DNA of 64,000 nucleotides from Desulfocorpusculum sp964414345 (GCA_964414345.1 CAYPWF010000001.1:62001-126000), one strand, 5' to 3'; positions 35,244 through 44,201 are shown, counted from the first letter of the stretch. A program made the numbers and translations. The notes: generated by a model from the sequence alone, not told the origin.

Positions 35244-36134
35244 ATGGATCTCAAAGCTTATCTGGAAGCCAAACGTGCAGTGGTGGAGAAGGCTCTGGGA
35301 GTCTACATCCCTTCCCAAAACGGGCCTGCAGCCTTGCTTGGGGAGGCTATGCGCTATTCTTTGCTGGCCGGAGGCAAGCGCATAAGGCCAATTTTGCATT
35401 TGGCCTCAGTTGAGGCCTGCGGGGGAGACCCCGAGAAGTGTCTTGGCTTTGCCTGTGCTTTGGAGATGATACACACTTACTCCCTTATCCACGACGATCT
35501 GCCGGCTATGGACAACGATGAGCTCAGAAGAGGGAAACCCACCAATCACGTTGTGTTCGGAGAGGCCATGGCTCTTCTTGCAGGAGACGGACTTCTCACA
35601 GAGGCCTTCCGGGTGATAGCGCAAGAGGCCCTGGAGAAAGGCCTGGAGCCTGTGGGAGTGCTTCGAGCAACCCTGGAGCTGGCTTCGGCGGCCGGGGCTC
35701 ATGGCATGGTGGGGGGTCAGGCTGCGGACATCCTGAGCGAGGGGAAAGTTGTGGACGCCCAGACCTTGGCCTTTATCCATAACAAGAAAACAGGTGCTCT
35801 TATAAGGGCTTCTGTGAGAACTGGTGGAATTCTGGCCGGGGTTTCTTGGGATCTCCTGGAGGGGCTTGGAAAATACGGTGAGGCCCTGGGCCTTGCCTTC
35901 CAGATCAGGGACGACCTTTTAAACGAGGAGGGAGATCCAGCCAAGCTGGGCAAGGCAATCAAGACAGACCAGGCACGGGGCAAGGCTACCTATCCGGGCC
36001 TTTTCGGTGTGGAGGAAAGCAGAGAAAGGTTGGAATCTTTGGTACATCAAGCTGTGGAAGCGCTTGAAAGATTCGGGCCTGAGGCCGAACCTTTGCGGGA
36101 AATAGCTCTTTATGTAGCCCGCAGAGATCATTGA
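35244..36134 (+). CDS. ispA: Polyprenyl (farnesyl/geranylgeranyl) diphosphate synthase
   Basis: 296 residues. It has GGKRIRPIL, the first aspartate-rich motif YSLIHDDLPAMDNDELRRG, KTGALIRASV and the second acidic motif FQIRDDLLNEEGD, in which the fifth position is Asn rather than Asp, as in several relatives. Two residues sit between the Asp pair and Asp in the first motif, plus AM, a bacterial FPP-synthase type. It condenses IPP with allylic diphosphates in the cytosol. ATG at 35244 follows the xseB stop by seven bases. Confidence 0.93.
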   Translation: MDLKAYLEAKRAVVEKALGVYIPSQNGPAALLGEAMRYSLLAGGKRIRPILHLASVEACGGDPEKCLGFACALEMIHTYSLIHDDLPAMDNDELRRGKPTNHVVFGEAMALLAGDGLLTEAFRVIAQEALEKGLEPVGVLRATLELASAAGAHGMVGGQAADILSEGKVVDAQTLAFIHNKKTGALIRASVRTGGILAGVSWDLLEGLGKYGEALGLAFQIRDDLLNEEGDPAKLGKAIKTDQARGKATYPGLFGVEESRERLESLVHQAVEALERFGPEAEPLREIALYVARRDH

Positions 36135-36156
36135 GGGACGAAGGGAAACTGAAAGG

Positions 36157-38082
36157 ATGGATGGAGGTCTGCTAGCCCAGATCCGGGATCCTTCCCAGAT
36201 CCGGAAAATGGGGATTGCGGAACTAAAACTTCTTGCCGAGGAACTGCGCAGGGAAATAATTGCCACTGTGGCCAAAAACGGGGGCCACCTGGCATCCAGC
36301 CTAGGGGTGGTGGAACTGACCATTGCCCTGCACTTTGTTTTCGATACCCCCAAAGATCTTATCGTATGGGATGTGGGACACCAAAGCTATGCACACAAGC
36401 TGCTTACAGGCCGAAGGGATTCTTTCCACACCCTCAGAAAGCTGGGCGGCTTGAGCGGTTTTCCCAAAAGACAGGAAAGCATTTATGACACTTTTGGTGT
36501 GGGGCACAGCAGCACCTCTATCTCGGCAGCCTTAGGCATGGCCGAGGCCCTATCCAGACAAGGCCGCCGGCAGAAAGTCATAGCGGTAATAGGAGACGGC
36601 TCTCTGACGGCAGGCATGGCTTTTGAGGCACTGAACCACTTGGGGACCCTGGACAGGGACCTAATAGTGATTCTAAATGACAACGAGATGTCCATTTCCC
36701 CCAACGTGGGGGCTCTATCTTCTTACCTCAACAGGATCCTGACAGGCCAGCTCTTCACCCGCTTGAGGGATGACATGAAGGCCTTCATCCGCACTTTGCC
36801 GGGTGTGGGGGAACCTGTCAGTCGCATAGTCAAGAAGTGGGAGGAGTTCGCCAAGGGCATGATAACGCCCGGGATTCTCTTTGAGGAGCTGGGTCTAAAG
36901 TATGTGGGGCCCTTGGACGGACACAGGTTACGCCTGCTCATTGAAACCCTTCGCAACGTAAAGCAGCTTCCGGGGCCGATCCTGGTACACGTGGTGACCA
37001 AGAAGGGCAAAGGTTACGGGCCTGCGGAACAGGAGCCCACCAAGTTTCACGGGATAGGGCCCTTTGACCAGGAGACTGGCAAGCCCATCCAGAAGGATTC
37101 CAGGCGTAGTTATACCTCGGTTTTCGGCAAGACTCTGGTTCAGTTGGCAGCCGAGGATGCCAGGATTGTAGCCATAACAGCCGCCATGCCCCAAGGCACT
37201 GGTCTGGAGGAGTTTGCCAGGCTTTATCCAGAGCGTTTTTACGACGTGGGGATAGCCGAGCAGCATGCGGTGACTCTGGCTGCAGGCTTTGCAACCCAGG
37301 GAATGCGCCCGGTGGTGGCAATCTATTCAACCTTTCTCCAGAGAGCCTATGATCAGGTGGTTCACGACGTGTGTCTGCAAGGGCTGCCTGTAACCTTCGC
37401 CTTAGACCGAGGGGGAATAGTCGGGGAAGACGGCCCAACCCATCACGGGCTTTTCGACCTTTCCTACCTACGGCACATCCCCAACATGGTGCTCATGGCC
37501 CCCAAAGACGAGGCCGAACTTCAGCGCATGCTGGCCACAGGAGTCGGCCTTGGGGGGCCCTGCGCCTTGCGCTATCCCAGGGGAGCCGGACTGGGGGTGG
37601 AGCTTTGCCAGGGTGCTATCACTCCCTTGCGTTTGGGGGAATGTGAGGTATTGCGAGAGGGGGATGATGTTTTGATATTGGCTGTGGGGGCTTGTGTGCA
37701 GCCGGCCATGGAAGCCTCGCTGATTTTGGAGGAGCATGGTTTGCAGGCCACGGTGGTAAACGCAAGGTTTGTGAAGCCGTTGGATAAAAACAGGATAATG
37801 CCTCTGGCGCTTCGCATAGGTAAGGTAATAACCGTGGAAGAGAATGTGCTGGCCGGAGGCTTTGGGAGCGCTGTGCTGGAGATGCTTCATGAATGTGATG
37901 CAGCAGATCATCAGGTCAAGGTGAAAAGGCTAGGGATCCAGGACGTTTTCGTGGAGCATGGAACCCAGGAAGAGCTCAGGCTTCGCCACGGGCTTGACGC
38001 CCAGTCCATTGCCCAAACAGCCTTGCAATGGCTGGAGGCACCTTCTGTGGTGGCTCTTCAAAGAAAAGGACTCGCCGGTTGA
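36157..38082 (+). CDS. dxs: 1-deoxy-D-xylulose-5-phosphate synthase
   Basis: 641 residues, full length. Recognised by GHLASSLGVVELTIALHFVF, DVGHQSYAHKLLTGR, GHSSTSISAALGMA, the thiamine-diphosphate motif GDGSLTAGMAFEALN...NDNEMSISPNVG, and YDVGIAEQHAVTLAAGFA. It joins pyruvate and glyceraldehyde 3-phosphate as the first step of the methylerythritol phosphate route. It follows ispA by 22 bases. Copy C of the dispersed repeat begins about 63 bases after its stop. Confidence 0.97.
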   Translation: MDGGLLAQIRDPSQIRKMGIAELKLLAEELRREIIATVAKNGGHLASSLGVVELTIALHFVFDTPKDLIVWDVGHQSYAHKLLTGRRDSFHTLRKLGGLSGFPKRQESIYDTFGVGHSSTSISAALGMAEALSRQGRRQKVIAVIGDGSLTAGMAFEALNHLGTLDRDLIVILNDNEMSISPNVGALSSYLNRILTGQLFTRLRDDMKAFIRTLPGVGEPVSRIVKKWEEFAKGMITPGILFEELGLKYVGPLDGHRLRLLIETLRNVKQLPGPILVHVVTKKGKGYGPAEQEPTKFHGIGPFDQETGKPIQKDSRRSYTSVFGKTLVQLAAEDARIVAITAAMPQGTGLEEFARLYPERFYDVGIAEQHAVTLAAGFATQGMRPVVAIYSTFLQRAYDQVVHDVCLQGLPVTFALDRGGIVGEDGPTHHGLFDLSYLRHIPNMVLMAPKDEAELQRMLATGVGLGGPCALRYPRGAGLGVELCQGAITPLRLGECEVLREGDDVLILAVGACVQPAMEASLILEEHGLQATVVNARFVKPLDKNRIMPLALRIGKVITVEENVLAGGFGSAVLEMLHECDAADHQVKVKRLGIQDVFVEHGTQEELRLRHGLDAQSIAQTALQWLEAPSVVALQRKGLAG

Positions 38083-38145
38083 ATTACCTGTTTTTGGGAA
38101 AGGCAGCCTGAGTTTTTTTGCATTCCCAAAGCCCCATTACTGATT

Positions 38146-38325
38146 AGCATTATTCACCATTGGTGCATAATTCGGGCTATCTTAATGACATGTTTGGGCG
38201 AACTGGTGCATACTCGAAAACCCCTTGAGTTTTGATTTCAGGTTTTCCCCGGGGCTGAGTCTGAATATGCAAAAATGTACCGGGGGGCTTAGGGTTTAGC
38301 CCACAAGCTCACAGGCTTTTCAGAC
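38146..38325 (+). repeat. Dispersed palindromic repeat, copy C
   Basis: Palindrome at 38146-38178 is degraded (AGCATTATTCACC and GGTGCATAATTCGGGCT), then TATCTTAATGACATGTTTGG and about 140 bases of family sequence, including AAAATGTACCGGGGGGCTTA. It follows dxs and is followed at once by a hairpin-rich stretch. Confidence 0.7.
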
Positions 38326-38333
38326 TAAACTAG

Positions 38334-38546
38334 TACCGCCTAAGGGCGGTAGGTTTGGCGGCCTAAACCTGCCCGGTCGAATGAATTCTACTGGGCAGCA
38401 CCCCCACAAACCACCGGCTTCAGACGGTGGTTGTTGAGTCGTAACGGGTAAAACCGCCGACTTCATGCGGGGGATGTCCGCACCCTGCGCCTTCGGCGCA
38501 TATTCGCCTAAAGGCGGGATATTTTTTCCCAATTCCCCGACTGGGG
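38334..38546. mobile_element. Hairpin-rich stretch, possible IS200/IS605-type relic
   Basis: About 210 bases with at least five short hairpins: TACCGCC/GGCGGTA (38334-38351), CCACCG/CGGTGG with an 8-base loop (38411-38430), a TTCG tetraloop hairpin TGCGC/GCGCA (38486-38500), CGCC/GGCG (38505-38516) and CCCC/GGGG (38535-38546). The order of a GACTTCATGCGGGGGATGTC-like hairpin and the CAGACGGTGGT hairpin resembles the ends of IS200/IS605 elements. No transposase or TnpB remains. Sited between copy C and tlyA. Confidence 0.4.
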
Positions 38547-38575
38547 CAATAATTCCGGGTTAGCCCATGTGAGCC

Positions 38576-39319
38576 ATGCAAAGGAAACAAAAACGGGAGA
38601 GGCTTGATCTTCTCATGGTGGAAAGGGGGCTTGTGGAGTCCCGCCAGAAGGCCCAAGCCTTGATAATGGCCGGAGAAGTGCGGGTGAATGGCGTGGTTTG
38701 TACAAAGGCCGGTCAGGCGGTTCCCCAAAGCGCTGAGATCCGGGTGCAAAGCCCCTTTCCCTATGTCAGCCGAGGCGGTCTCAAACTCGAGGCCGCCTTG
38801 GATCACTTCCAGATCCTGGTGGATGGGCTCTTGGTCATGGATGTGGGGGCCTCCACAGGAGGTTTCACCCACTGTCTTCTACAGAGGGGAGCCAGAAAAG
38901 TTTTGGCTGTTGATGTGGGACACGGCCAGCTGGACCTCAAGTTGCGGCAGGATCCTAGAGTTGTGCTCCTGGAACGCTGTAACATAAGGTATCTTACCCC
39001 TGCACATTTGGAAGAGCTCCCTCATATGGCCACAGTGGATGTTTCCTTTATAAGCCTGCGCTTGGTGCTCCCGGCTGTGGCGGGATTGCTTGGAGAGAAC
39101 AGAGTGGGAATCCTGGCTTTGGTAAAACCACAGTTTGAAGTTGGGAAAAAGCACGTGGGCCCTGGAGGGGTTGTGAGAGACAAGGAGCTACACAGGCTGG
39201 TTCTGGAGGAGATAGCCGGTTTGGGCCGTTTTTTGGGATTTGAGGCCTCAGAGCCTTTCCCCTGCCCGTTGCTGGGCCCCAAGGGGAACCAGGAATTTTT
39301 TATCTGGTTCACCGGGTGA
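38576..39319 (+). CDS. tlyA: TlyA-family rRNA 2'-O-methyltransferase
   Basis: 247 residues. Begins with an S4-like RNA-binding domain (RLDLLMVERGLVESRQKAQALIMAGEVRVNG) followed by a FtsJ/RrmJ-type SAM domain: YVSRGGLKLEAAL, DVGASTGGFTHCLLQRGA, VDVGHGQLDLKLRQDPRV and LVKPQFEVGKKHVG. TlyA proteins methylate ribose in 16S and 23S rRNA and are often labelled hemolysin. The ATG at 38576 is well placed at the S4 start. Tandem with dxs but separated by nearly 500 bases of repeats. Confidence 0.93.
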   Translation: MQRKQKRERLDLLMVERGLVESRQKAQALIMAGEVRVNGVVCTKAGQAVPQSAEIRVQSPFPYVSRGGLKLEAALDHFQILVDGLLVMDVGASTGGFTHCLLQRGARKVLAVDVGHGQLDLKLRQDPRVVLLERCNIRYLTPAHLEELPHMATVDVSFISLRLVLPAVAGLLGENRVGILALVKPQFEVGKKHVGPGGVVRDKELHRLVLEEIAGLGRFLGFEASEPFPCPLLGPKGNQEFFIWFTG

Positions 39320-39360
39320 GAGGTGTTAGGCCTAAGCTGAAACAGGGTTGGTGAGCAGTC

Positions 39361-39696
39361 TCACTGTGGAGGGAAATGTTTGCGAAAAACCTTTTTTACT
39401 TCTAAAGTGGCCTCTTTCTCAAATAACTCGAAACGATTAAGCAGTTGAGCTCCCTGCAAGGTCAGGCCAAGTCTGCGGGAGCCCTTCTTGTTTTCTACCA
39501 GGGGCCAGCCCAGAAGTTTTTCTGTCTCACGTATCTTGCCCCAGGCAGCCCTGTAAGACATGCCCAGCTGCTTGGCGGCCCTTCGCAAAGAGCCCAATTC
39601 CGCAAGAAGAGAAAGCAACTCCTTTCGCCCCTTGCCCAAGATGAGCTCCCCGTCCTTCTCAAGCCAAAACTGCACCTTTACTCCCATTCTTGCCAT
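39361..39696 (-). CDS. ModE-type winged-helix DNA-binding protein (no TOBE domains)
   Basis: 111 residues forming only the DNA-binding half of ModE: FWLEKDGELILGKGRKELLSLLAELGSLRRAAKQLGMSYRAAWGKIRETEKLLGWPLVENKKGS continues the ModE/LysR-like helix-turn-helix and wing. The molybdate-binding TOBE domains are absent and the family length of about 260 is not reached. No mod or molybdopterin genes are near, so the signal it senses is open. ATG at 39696 or 39687 both lie at the right spot. The same frame stays open upstream to 40251, but that part overlaps the plus-strand lipoprotein and is not family-like. Confidence 0.8.
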   Translation of the reverse strand: MARMGVKVQFWLEKDGELILGKGRKELLSLLAELGSLRRAAKQLGMSYRAAWGKIRETEKLLGWPLVENKKGSRRLGLTLQGAQLLNRFELFEKEATLEVKKVFRKHFPPQ

Positions 39697-39822
39697 CCTG
39701 TCCCGGCTTATATCATGCAGCGGCCTTTGGGGCAAGAACTGGGTAAAAAACTTTCCATGTAATCCTGTGCAACCCCTTAAGCGTCCCAAAAAACGAAGGT
39801 CTGTTGCGGCAGGAGGTCTATC

Positions 39823-40383
39823 ATGAAAAAAGCAAGAGTGCTCATGGCGGTTTTTTTGGGTGTCCTGCCCTTTACATGGGGATGTGCAACCTATGACAGC
39901 AGCGTTCCGGCTAGCACCGGTATAGGTGCAGCAGGAGGAGCGCTCATTGGTTACGGACTCACCGGTACGGCTGCCGGAGCAGCTGCCGGAGCTGGGGCAG
40001 GAGCTCTGGCCGGAGCTTTGACCGGGGTGGCCATTGATGAGAGCAGAAGGGCCAGTGCAGCGGCCCCAACCCCTTATCCCCCGGCTGCCACCCCACCTCC
40101 CCCGAGGTATGCAGCCACTGTGGATCCAACCCGGGGCGAGCTGCTGAATCATACTGGGTGGAGACTGAAGGTGTATGTTGATGAGTCCACAGAGCCGATT
40201 TGGATTGAGCCTGGGAGCAGAATTCCATTGGATCTGGACGTGGGCAGTCACGACATAATGGCCACAGCTTATGTGGAGACCAAATTTGGCGAGAGGGTGG
40301 TTGGATCATACAGACGCCAGATCGAGGTGGATCCCAGGGGATCTGGCTGGAGCCTGAGACTGGAAGAAAGGATGTTCCGCTAG
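39823..40383 (+). CDS. Glycine-zipper lipoprotein
   Basis: 186 residues. A lipoprotein signal ends with the lipobox FTWGC (Cys21). Then come Gly/Ala-rich repeats (GIGAAGGALIGYGLTGTAAGAAAG and following), typical of a glycine-zipper membrane-inserting segment, a Pro-rich linker, and a C-terminal domain of about 85 residues (TRGELLNHTGWRLKVYVDE) with strand pattern. Likely anchored in the outer membrane. AGGAGG lies seven bases ahead of the ATG. Function unknown. Confidence 0.75.
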   Translation: MKKARVLMAVFLGVLPFTWGCATYDSSVPASTGIGAAGGALIGYGLTGTAAGAAAGAGAGALAGALTGVAIDESRRASAAAPTPYPPAATPPPPRYAATVDPTRGELLNHTGWRLKVYVDESTEPIWIEPGSRIPLDLDVGSHDIMATAYVETKFGERVVGSYRRQIEVDPRGSGWSLRLEERMFR

Positions 40384-40434
40384 CTCTAGGTTTTTCTCCA
40401 AAGAGGAGGCTTGGGGGGCTTGGGCCTCCGAAGC

Positions 40435-40552
40435 CTCCAACTTTGGAGTATTCTTCAAAGCCTTTGACTTTGGGGACCGCCCCTCAAGCCCCTGGTCAGG
40501 CTTTGGCATATTCCGACTCAAACCAGGGCCGAACCTGAAACCAACCTGACTT
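40435..40552 (-). repeat. Dispersed palindromic repeat, copy H (3' part only)
   Basis: Read on the minus strand this stretch matches the body of the family (TTTCAGGTTCGGCCCTGG, TTTGAGTCGGAATATG, GGGGCTTGAGGGGC, AGGCTTTGAAGAATACTCC). The palindromic end is missing, so it is a truncated copy. It lies between the glycine-zipper lipoprotein and the fabG-like gene. Confidence 0.6.
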
Positions 40553-40566
40553 CCCCCTCCTCGGAT

Positions 40567-40595
40567 TTGACACTCTTTGAGCAGCCGGTTAGAAT
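40567..40595 (+). promoter_or_regulatory. Strong sigma-70-type promoter for the fabG-like gene
   Basis: TTGACA, a 17-base spacer and TAGAAT, close to the consensus. Transcription would start near 40602, about 49 bases ahead of the ATG at 40651. Confidence 0.72.
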
Positions 40596-40650
40596 GCCCG
40601 CGGTGGTAGCCAAGGGTCGACCGACTAATCAGTGACTGGGAGGAGCGCTC

Positions 40651-41394
40651 ATGCTTTTGGAGGGGAAAAACGCTATTGTCACAGGCGGGAGTCGTGGAAT
40701 AGGAACTGCCATATGTTTGGATCTGGCGGCCAACGGGGCCAATGTAGCCCTCAACTTCCGCAAGTCGGCCACTGAAGCCCAACACGTTGTGGATGAAATC
40801 AAAAGAATGGGGCGCAAGGCCTTGGCCGTTCAGGCGGATGTCTCAAGTTTCGAAGACGCCCAACGCATGGTCCGGCAGGTCATAGAAGAATTCGGATCCT
40901 TGGAAATCCTGGTGAACAATGCCGGCATCAACTGGGACGGGGTCATATGGAAAATGAGCGAAGAGCAATGGGACGCCGTTATAAACATCGACCTAAAGGG
41001 GACCTTCAACTACTGCAGAGCCGTAGCACCTATTTTCAGGGATCAGAAATACGGCAAGATAGTGAACATCACCTCCATAAACGGGATGAGGGGTAAATTC
41101 GGCCAGACCAATTACTCTGCAGCCAAGGCCGGGGTTATCGGCTTCACCAAGGCCCTGGCCAAAGAGTTGGGCAGATCCAACGTGAACGTCAATGCCGTGG
41201 CCCCGGGCTTTATTCTCACAGAGATGTACGAGACGGTTCCAGAGGAGGTAAAGCAACAGGCCCTGGCCGAGATAGCACTGGGCAGGGCCGGAAAACCTGA
41301 AGAAGTGGCTTGGGTGGTCTCTTTTCTCTGTTCCGAGAAATCCCGCCATATAACCGGGGAGTGCGTGCAGGTCTCAGGTGGGCAATACATCTGA
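40651..41394 (+). CDS. FabG-like short-chain dehydrogenase / 3-oxoacyl (acetoacetyl-CoA) reductase
   Basis: 247 residues. A classical SDR: GGSRGIG nucleotide-binding motif (VTGGSRGIGTAI), LVNNAGI, the catalytic Ser-Tyr-Lys set (ITSINGMRGKFGQTNYSAAKAG) and the PGFI segment. It most resembles FabG/PhaB-type 3-oxoacyl reductases using NADPH. Specific substrate (acyl carrier protein or CoA) is not seen. No fab or pha neighbours. GGGAGGAGC lies ahead of the ATG. Copy D follows about 225 bases after the stop. Confidence 0.9.
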   Translation: MLLEGKNAIVTGGSRGIGTAICLDLAANGANVALNFRKSATEAQHVVDEIKRMGRKALAVQADVSSFEDAQRMVRQVIEEFGSLEILVNNAGINWDGVIWKMSEEQWDAVINIDLKGTFNYCRAVAPIFRDQKYGKIVNITSINGMRGKFGQTNYSAAKAGVIGFTKALAKELGRSNVNVNAVAPGFILTEMYETVPEEVKQQALAEIALGRAGKPEEVAWVVSFLCSEKSRHITGECVQVSGGQYI

Positions 41395-41619
41395 CTCTCC
41401 ATAGGGGCACGTGGGGCCGACTAATCCAGGCTATCACAAGGTGATGGCATTTCCTGGAGCTGCTTGCCCTCCCCGCTTGGAGCAGGAAGGGTGGAGGCGT
41501 CTCCATCTTCAAGGATTTGGACCTGGGGCTTTCTCACCTGGGGAGGGGTGAAGGGGACAGACTGAAGTGAAGAGAAATATCCTCACCCCCGTGACTAACT
41601 GCAATTCAGGGACACCTCC

Positions 41620-41801
41620 AGCCCGCATGATTCACGATTAGTGGATAATGTGGGCTATCTTTATGACATGTTTGCATACTCAAAAACACCCTGCCTTTCG
41701 GTTTCAGCTTCGCTCGTGCTTTGAATCAGAATGTGTCGAAGTGTACCGGGGGCTTGGGGGTGCGAGCCCCAAAAGTTGAGAAACTTAGAGAATGATCCGG
41801 G
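41620..41801 (+). repeat. Dispersed palindromic repeat, copy D
   Basis: Palindrome 41620-41656 (AGCCCGCATGATTCAC and GTGGATAATGTGGGCT), then TATCTTTATGACATGTTTGC and the body with TGTGTCGAAGTGTACCGGGG. The 225 bases between the fabG-like gene and this copy (41395-41619) and the stretch 41802-41945 hold nothing that I can name. Confidence 0.75.
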
Positions 41802-41945
41802 CTGGAGATTCAAAGCTCAGGGGCCAAGCCCCTTCTATTCGGCTAATCACCTTTTGGGGGAATAATATGCGACCGAGTGTCCGGGGCTTCGGCCTGGTTG
41901 GGGTGCTTTCTGTTAGGACTCGGGTGAGTCATACAGGGTAGCGGT

Positions 41946-42944
41946 ATGGGCTTGGAAGGGGCAGGCCCTAAGCAAGTGGGCCGTGTCTTGGTTAGAAGGG
42001 TCTGTGGGCTGGGAGACTTGATTCTGACCATCCCCTGGCTCATTGCCTTAAGGGGAGTCCACCCCGGGTGGTCCATACATGCACTTTGCAGTGCCCAGCA
42101 TGCCGAGTTCCTGAAGGACATGGGGATTCTCCATGAGGCCTTTCCAGAGGAGGGCTCGGGCTGGCACCATCTCTTCTCTGCCCAGGGTGATGGGCCCACA
42201 TGTAAACTAAGACCAGACCCATCCTGGTACGATCAGATTTACCTCTTTCTATCAGATCCTCAGGCACCCCTGGCCCTGGCCCTGGAAAAGCGAGTGGGGA
42301 AACGGGTCAGGGTGCTTCCTGCCAGACCCTCCCTGTCTGATCCCGTTCACGCCTCTCTTGTGCCCTTTAAAGCCATGGGGATGGAGTTCAAAAAAAAGCT
42401 GTCAGTGGGTTTGGGGAGTCACATAGCTGAAAGGAGTCAGGAGTGCTTCCTAGTGCATCCTGGGAGCGGTTCCAGGCTTAAGAACTGGCCCCCCGAGAGG
42501 TTCGCCTCCCTCATGGAAAAGATCTCCACGGCCTGCCCATGGGCTCATTGGAGAATCATCCAGGGCCCAGCAGACCAGGAGCCCGTTGGGCGGCTCTGCG
42601 GGCTTTGGAAGGGCCCTGTGGAGATTCTCAGGACATCCAGCCTCTCCTGGCTGGCCCGGCAGATAGAGGGGAGTTCTCTTTTTGTGGGGAACGACTCAGG
42701 CGTGACCCATCTGGCAGCCTTCCTAGGGGTACGCACTCTGGCCATTTTCGGCCCCAGCGATCCTGACAGGTGGGCTCCCCTGGGAAGCAGGGTACAGGTG
42801 GTCTTCAGGCCGGAGCATTGCCGGCCCTGCCACCAGGCCAGGGAGCAACCCCAGTGTGCCCCACCATGCCAGCGGTTCCCGTCTGTTGAAGAGGCATGGG
42901 AAAGGTTCCTCTACCTGGGGCTCTTGCCCGGTTCCGGGCCGTAG
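41946..42944 (+). CDS. Family 9 glycosyltransferase (ADP-heptose:LPS heptosyltransferase-like)
   Basis: 332 residues. GT-B fold features of GT9: VRRVCGLGDLILTIPWLIALRG near the start, LVHPGSGSRLKNWPPERFA and LFVGNDSGVTHLAAFLGVRTLAIFGPSDP in the donor domain. A four-cysteine patch (CRPCHQAREQPQC and C) sits near the C-terminus, as in several heptosyltransferases. It probably adds a heptose to lipopolysaccharide core at the inner membrane. GGGTAG lies ahead of the ATG. No other LPS genes adjoin it. Confidence 0.88.
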   Translation: MGLEGAGPKQVGRVLVRRVCGLGDLILTIPWLIALRGVHPGWSIHALCSAQHAEFLKDMGILHEAFPEEGSGWHHLFSAQGDGPTCKLRPDPSWYDQIYLFLSDPQAPLALALEKRVGKRVRVLPARPSLSDPVHASLVPFKAMGMEFKKKLSVGLGSHIAERSQECFLVHPGSGSRLKNWPPERFASLMEKISTACPWAHWRIIQGPADQEPVGRLCGLWKGPVEILRTSSLSWLARQIEGSSLFVGNDSGVTHLAAFLGVRTLAIFGPSDPDRWAPLGSRVQVVFRPEHCRPCHQAREQPQCAPPCQRFPSVEEAWERFLYLGLLPGSGP

Positions 42945-43406
42945 GGGCTGCTTTCACATCCCCCTGCAATGGGTTTTTGGCCTTTGGTTTCGATGGGGCC
43001 CATTTTTTTATATGCGCCCGTAAAACCGGGCGAACCCAAAACCTGACGGGAGGGGATAAAGCTTGTCTGGTCTATTCCGTCTATTCGGCCTGTTCGGTCT
43101 GTGCGGGTTTCGACGGGGCAGGGTTTACCCGAGCCGGTAAAACCAAACCTCCAACCAAACGCATCCCCAATGCCAACCCCCACGGGAGGGGTTAAACCCC
43201 TCCCCTACGTGGCCCCAACAATTTCAATTGGTTGGAGTGTAATTTCGACGGGGCGGGGTTTACCCCAGCCCGTGAAACGGGGCAAACCAAAAAAAACATG
43301 GCCGGGACAACCCCCGCCCCTACAACAACATCTTCTGATATCAATGGGTTGTACGTTTACTTTGTTGGGGGCTGGATTTACCCCGCCCCCAACTTCCAAG
43401 AAGCTG
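42945..43406. repeat. Intergenic repeats: G-rich hairpin module and short pseudo-repeats
   Basis: Non-coding. 43066-43112 is a degenerate run of 9-10 base pieces (variants of GTCTATTCGG and CTGTTCGG). 43177-43290 is a diverged copy of the module found at 58711-58810 and 58986-59085: GGGAGGGG...CCCCTCCCCTAC, then AATTTCAAT.GGTTGG, then GGGGCGGGGTTTACCCC. 43364-43393 forms a 9-bp stem (GTTGGGGGC/GCCCCCAAC) with no T run. Confidence 0.6.
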
Positions 43407-44201
43407 CTATTTGGCGACTTGCTTTTTTCTGTACTGGGCGTATGCGTCCTTGACCGCCTCATAAGGGTCCAAGGCCGCTTTTATAAGGTCCTCATACTCC
43501 CCGAGTTGCAGGGATTGCTCGTTGGTGTACCTGGTGGCGCTGGCTGCAAGCACCCACTCTGCCCCAGGAAGAAGCCAGTTTACTGGGTTCATGAAGCTGT
43601 CGGCGGCCATACCCACCGTGTCCCTGGCAGAGGACGCCCCGAGAAAGGGCCATACGAAATAAAACCCGTGGTCCAAGCCGTACCAACCCAAGGTTTGACC
43701 AAAATCCTCCTCGCGGGGTTTGAGGTTTATGTAATCCGCCGCATCCACCAAGCCCCCGAAACCAAAGGTGGAGTTTATAAGGAAACGGGCCAGCTCAATG
43801 CCTGCATTTTCAAATTTCAGCTGGAATACATTGTTCAGGAACCTGACGGGCATGACTGCATTGTTAAAGGCATTTCTAAAACAAATTCTAAAATCTTCCG
43901 GTATAACTGCGTTAAAACCTGTGGCAAAAGGTTTGAAAACCCAAAAGTAGAATCGATCGTTGAAAGTGAACATGGCCCTGTTCCAAGGCTCCAATGGATC
44001 CGGGATCTCCACCTCTTCTGCCTCTTTTAGGGGACCAGCCTTTTCCCGGGCGCCGCTTTGGGCAAAAGCCGCTATGCCTGCCCCAGTGTTCTCAAGAGAG
44101 CCTGACTCAGTGGCGGTAGCCAAACCCTGCGCCCAAGCCCCGCCCAGCAAAAGAATCCCCAAGACTCCCCCAAACCAGATGCCCAAGGCTCTTGATCCCA
44201 T
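43407..44201 (-). CDS. mlaA: MlaA-family outer-membrane phospholipid-trafficking protein
   Basis: 264 residues. A signal peptide (GIWFGGVLGILLLGGAWAQG), then the MlaA/VacJ signature IPDPLEPWNRAMFTFNDRFYFWVFKPFATGFNAVIP and STFGFGGLVDAADYINLKP, EDFGQTLGWYGLDHGFYFVWPFLGASSARDTVG. MlaA forms the outer-membrane part of the Mla pathway that returns phospholipids to the inner membrane; a lipobox Cys is not seen here, unlike in E. coli. ATG at 44201 has GGAGGGG five bases ahead, which decides it over an ATG-like start at 44231. The rest of the Mla system is not in this window. Confidence 0.9.
   Translation of the reverse strand: MGSRALGIWFGGVLGILLLGGAWAQGLATATESGSLENTGAGIAAFAQSGAREKAGPLKEAEEVEIPDPLEPWNRAMFTFNDRFYFWVFKPFATGFNAVIPEDFRICFRNAFNNAVMPVRFLNNVFQLKFENAGIELARFLINSTFGFGGLVDAADYINLKPREEDFGQTLGWYGLDHGFYFVWPFLGASSARDTVGMAADSFMNPVNWLLPGAEWVLAASATRYTNEQSLQLGEYEDLIKAALDPYEAVKDAYAQYRKKQVAK

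Noticed and set aside
39697..40251. Long minus-strand open frame running upstream of the ModE-like gene
   Set aside because: It lies opposite the glycine-zipper lipoprotein, is Gly/Ser/Cys-rich and low in complexity, and the family similarity begins only at 39696.
43101..44030. Plus-strand open frame across mlaA
   Set aside because: It begins in non-coding repeat sequence and runs antisense to a clear MlaA gene.
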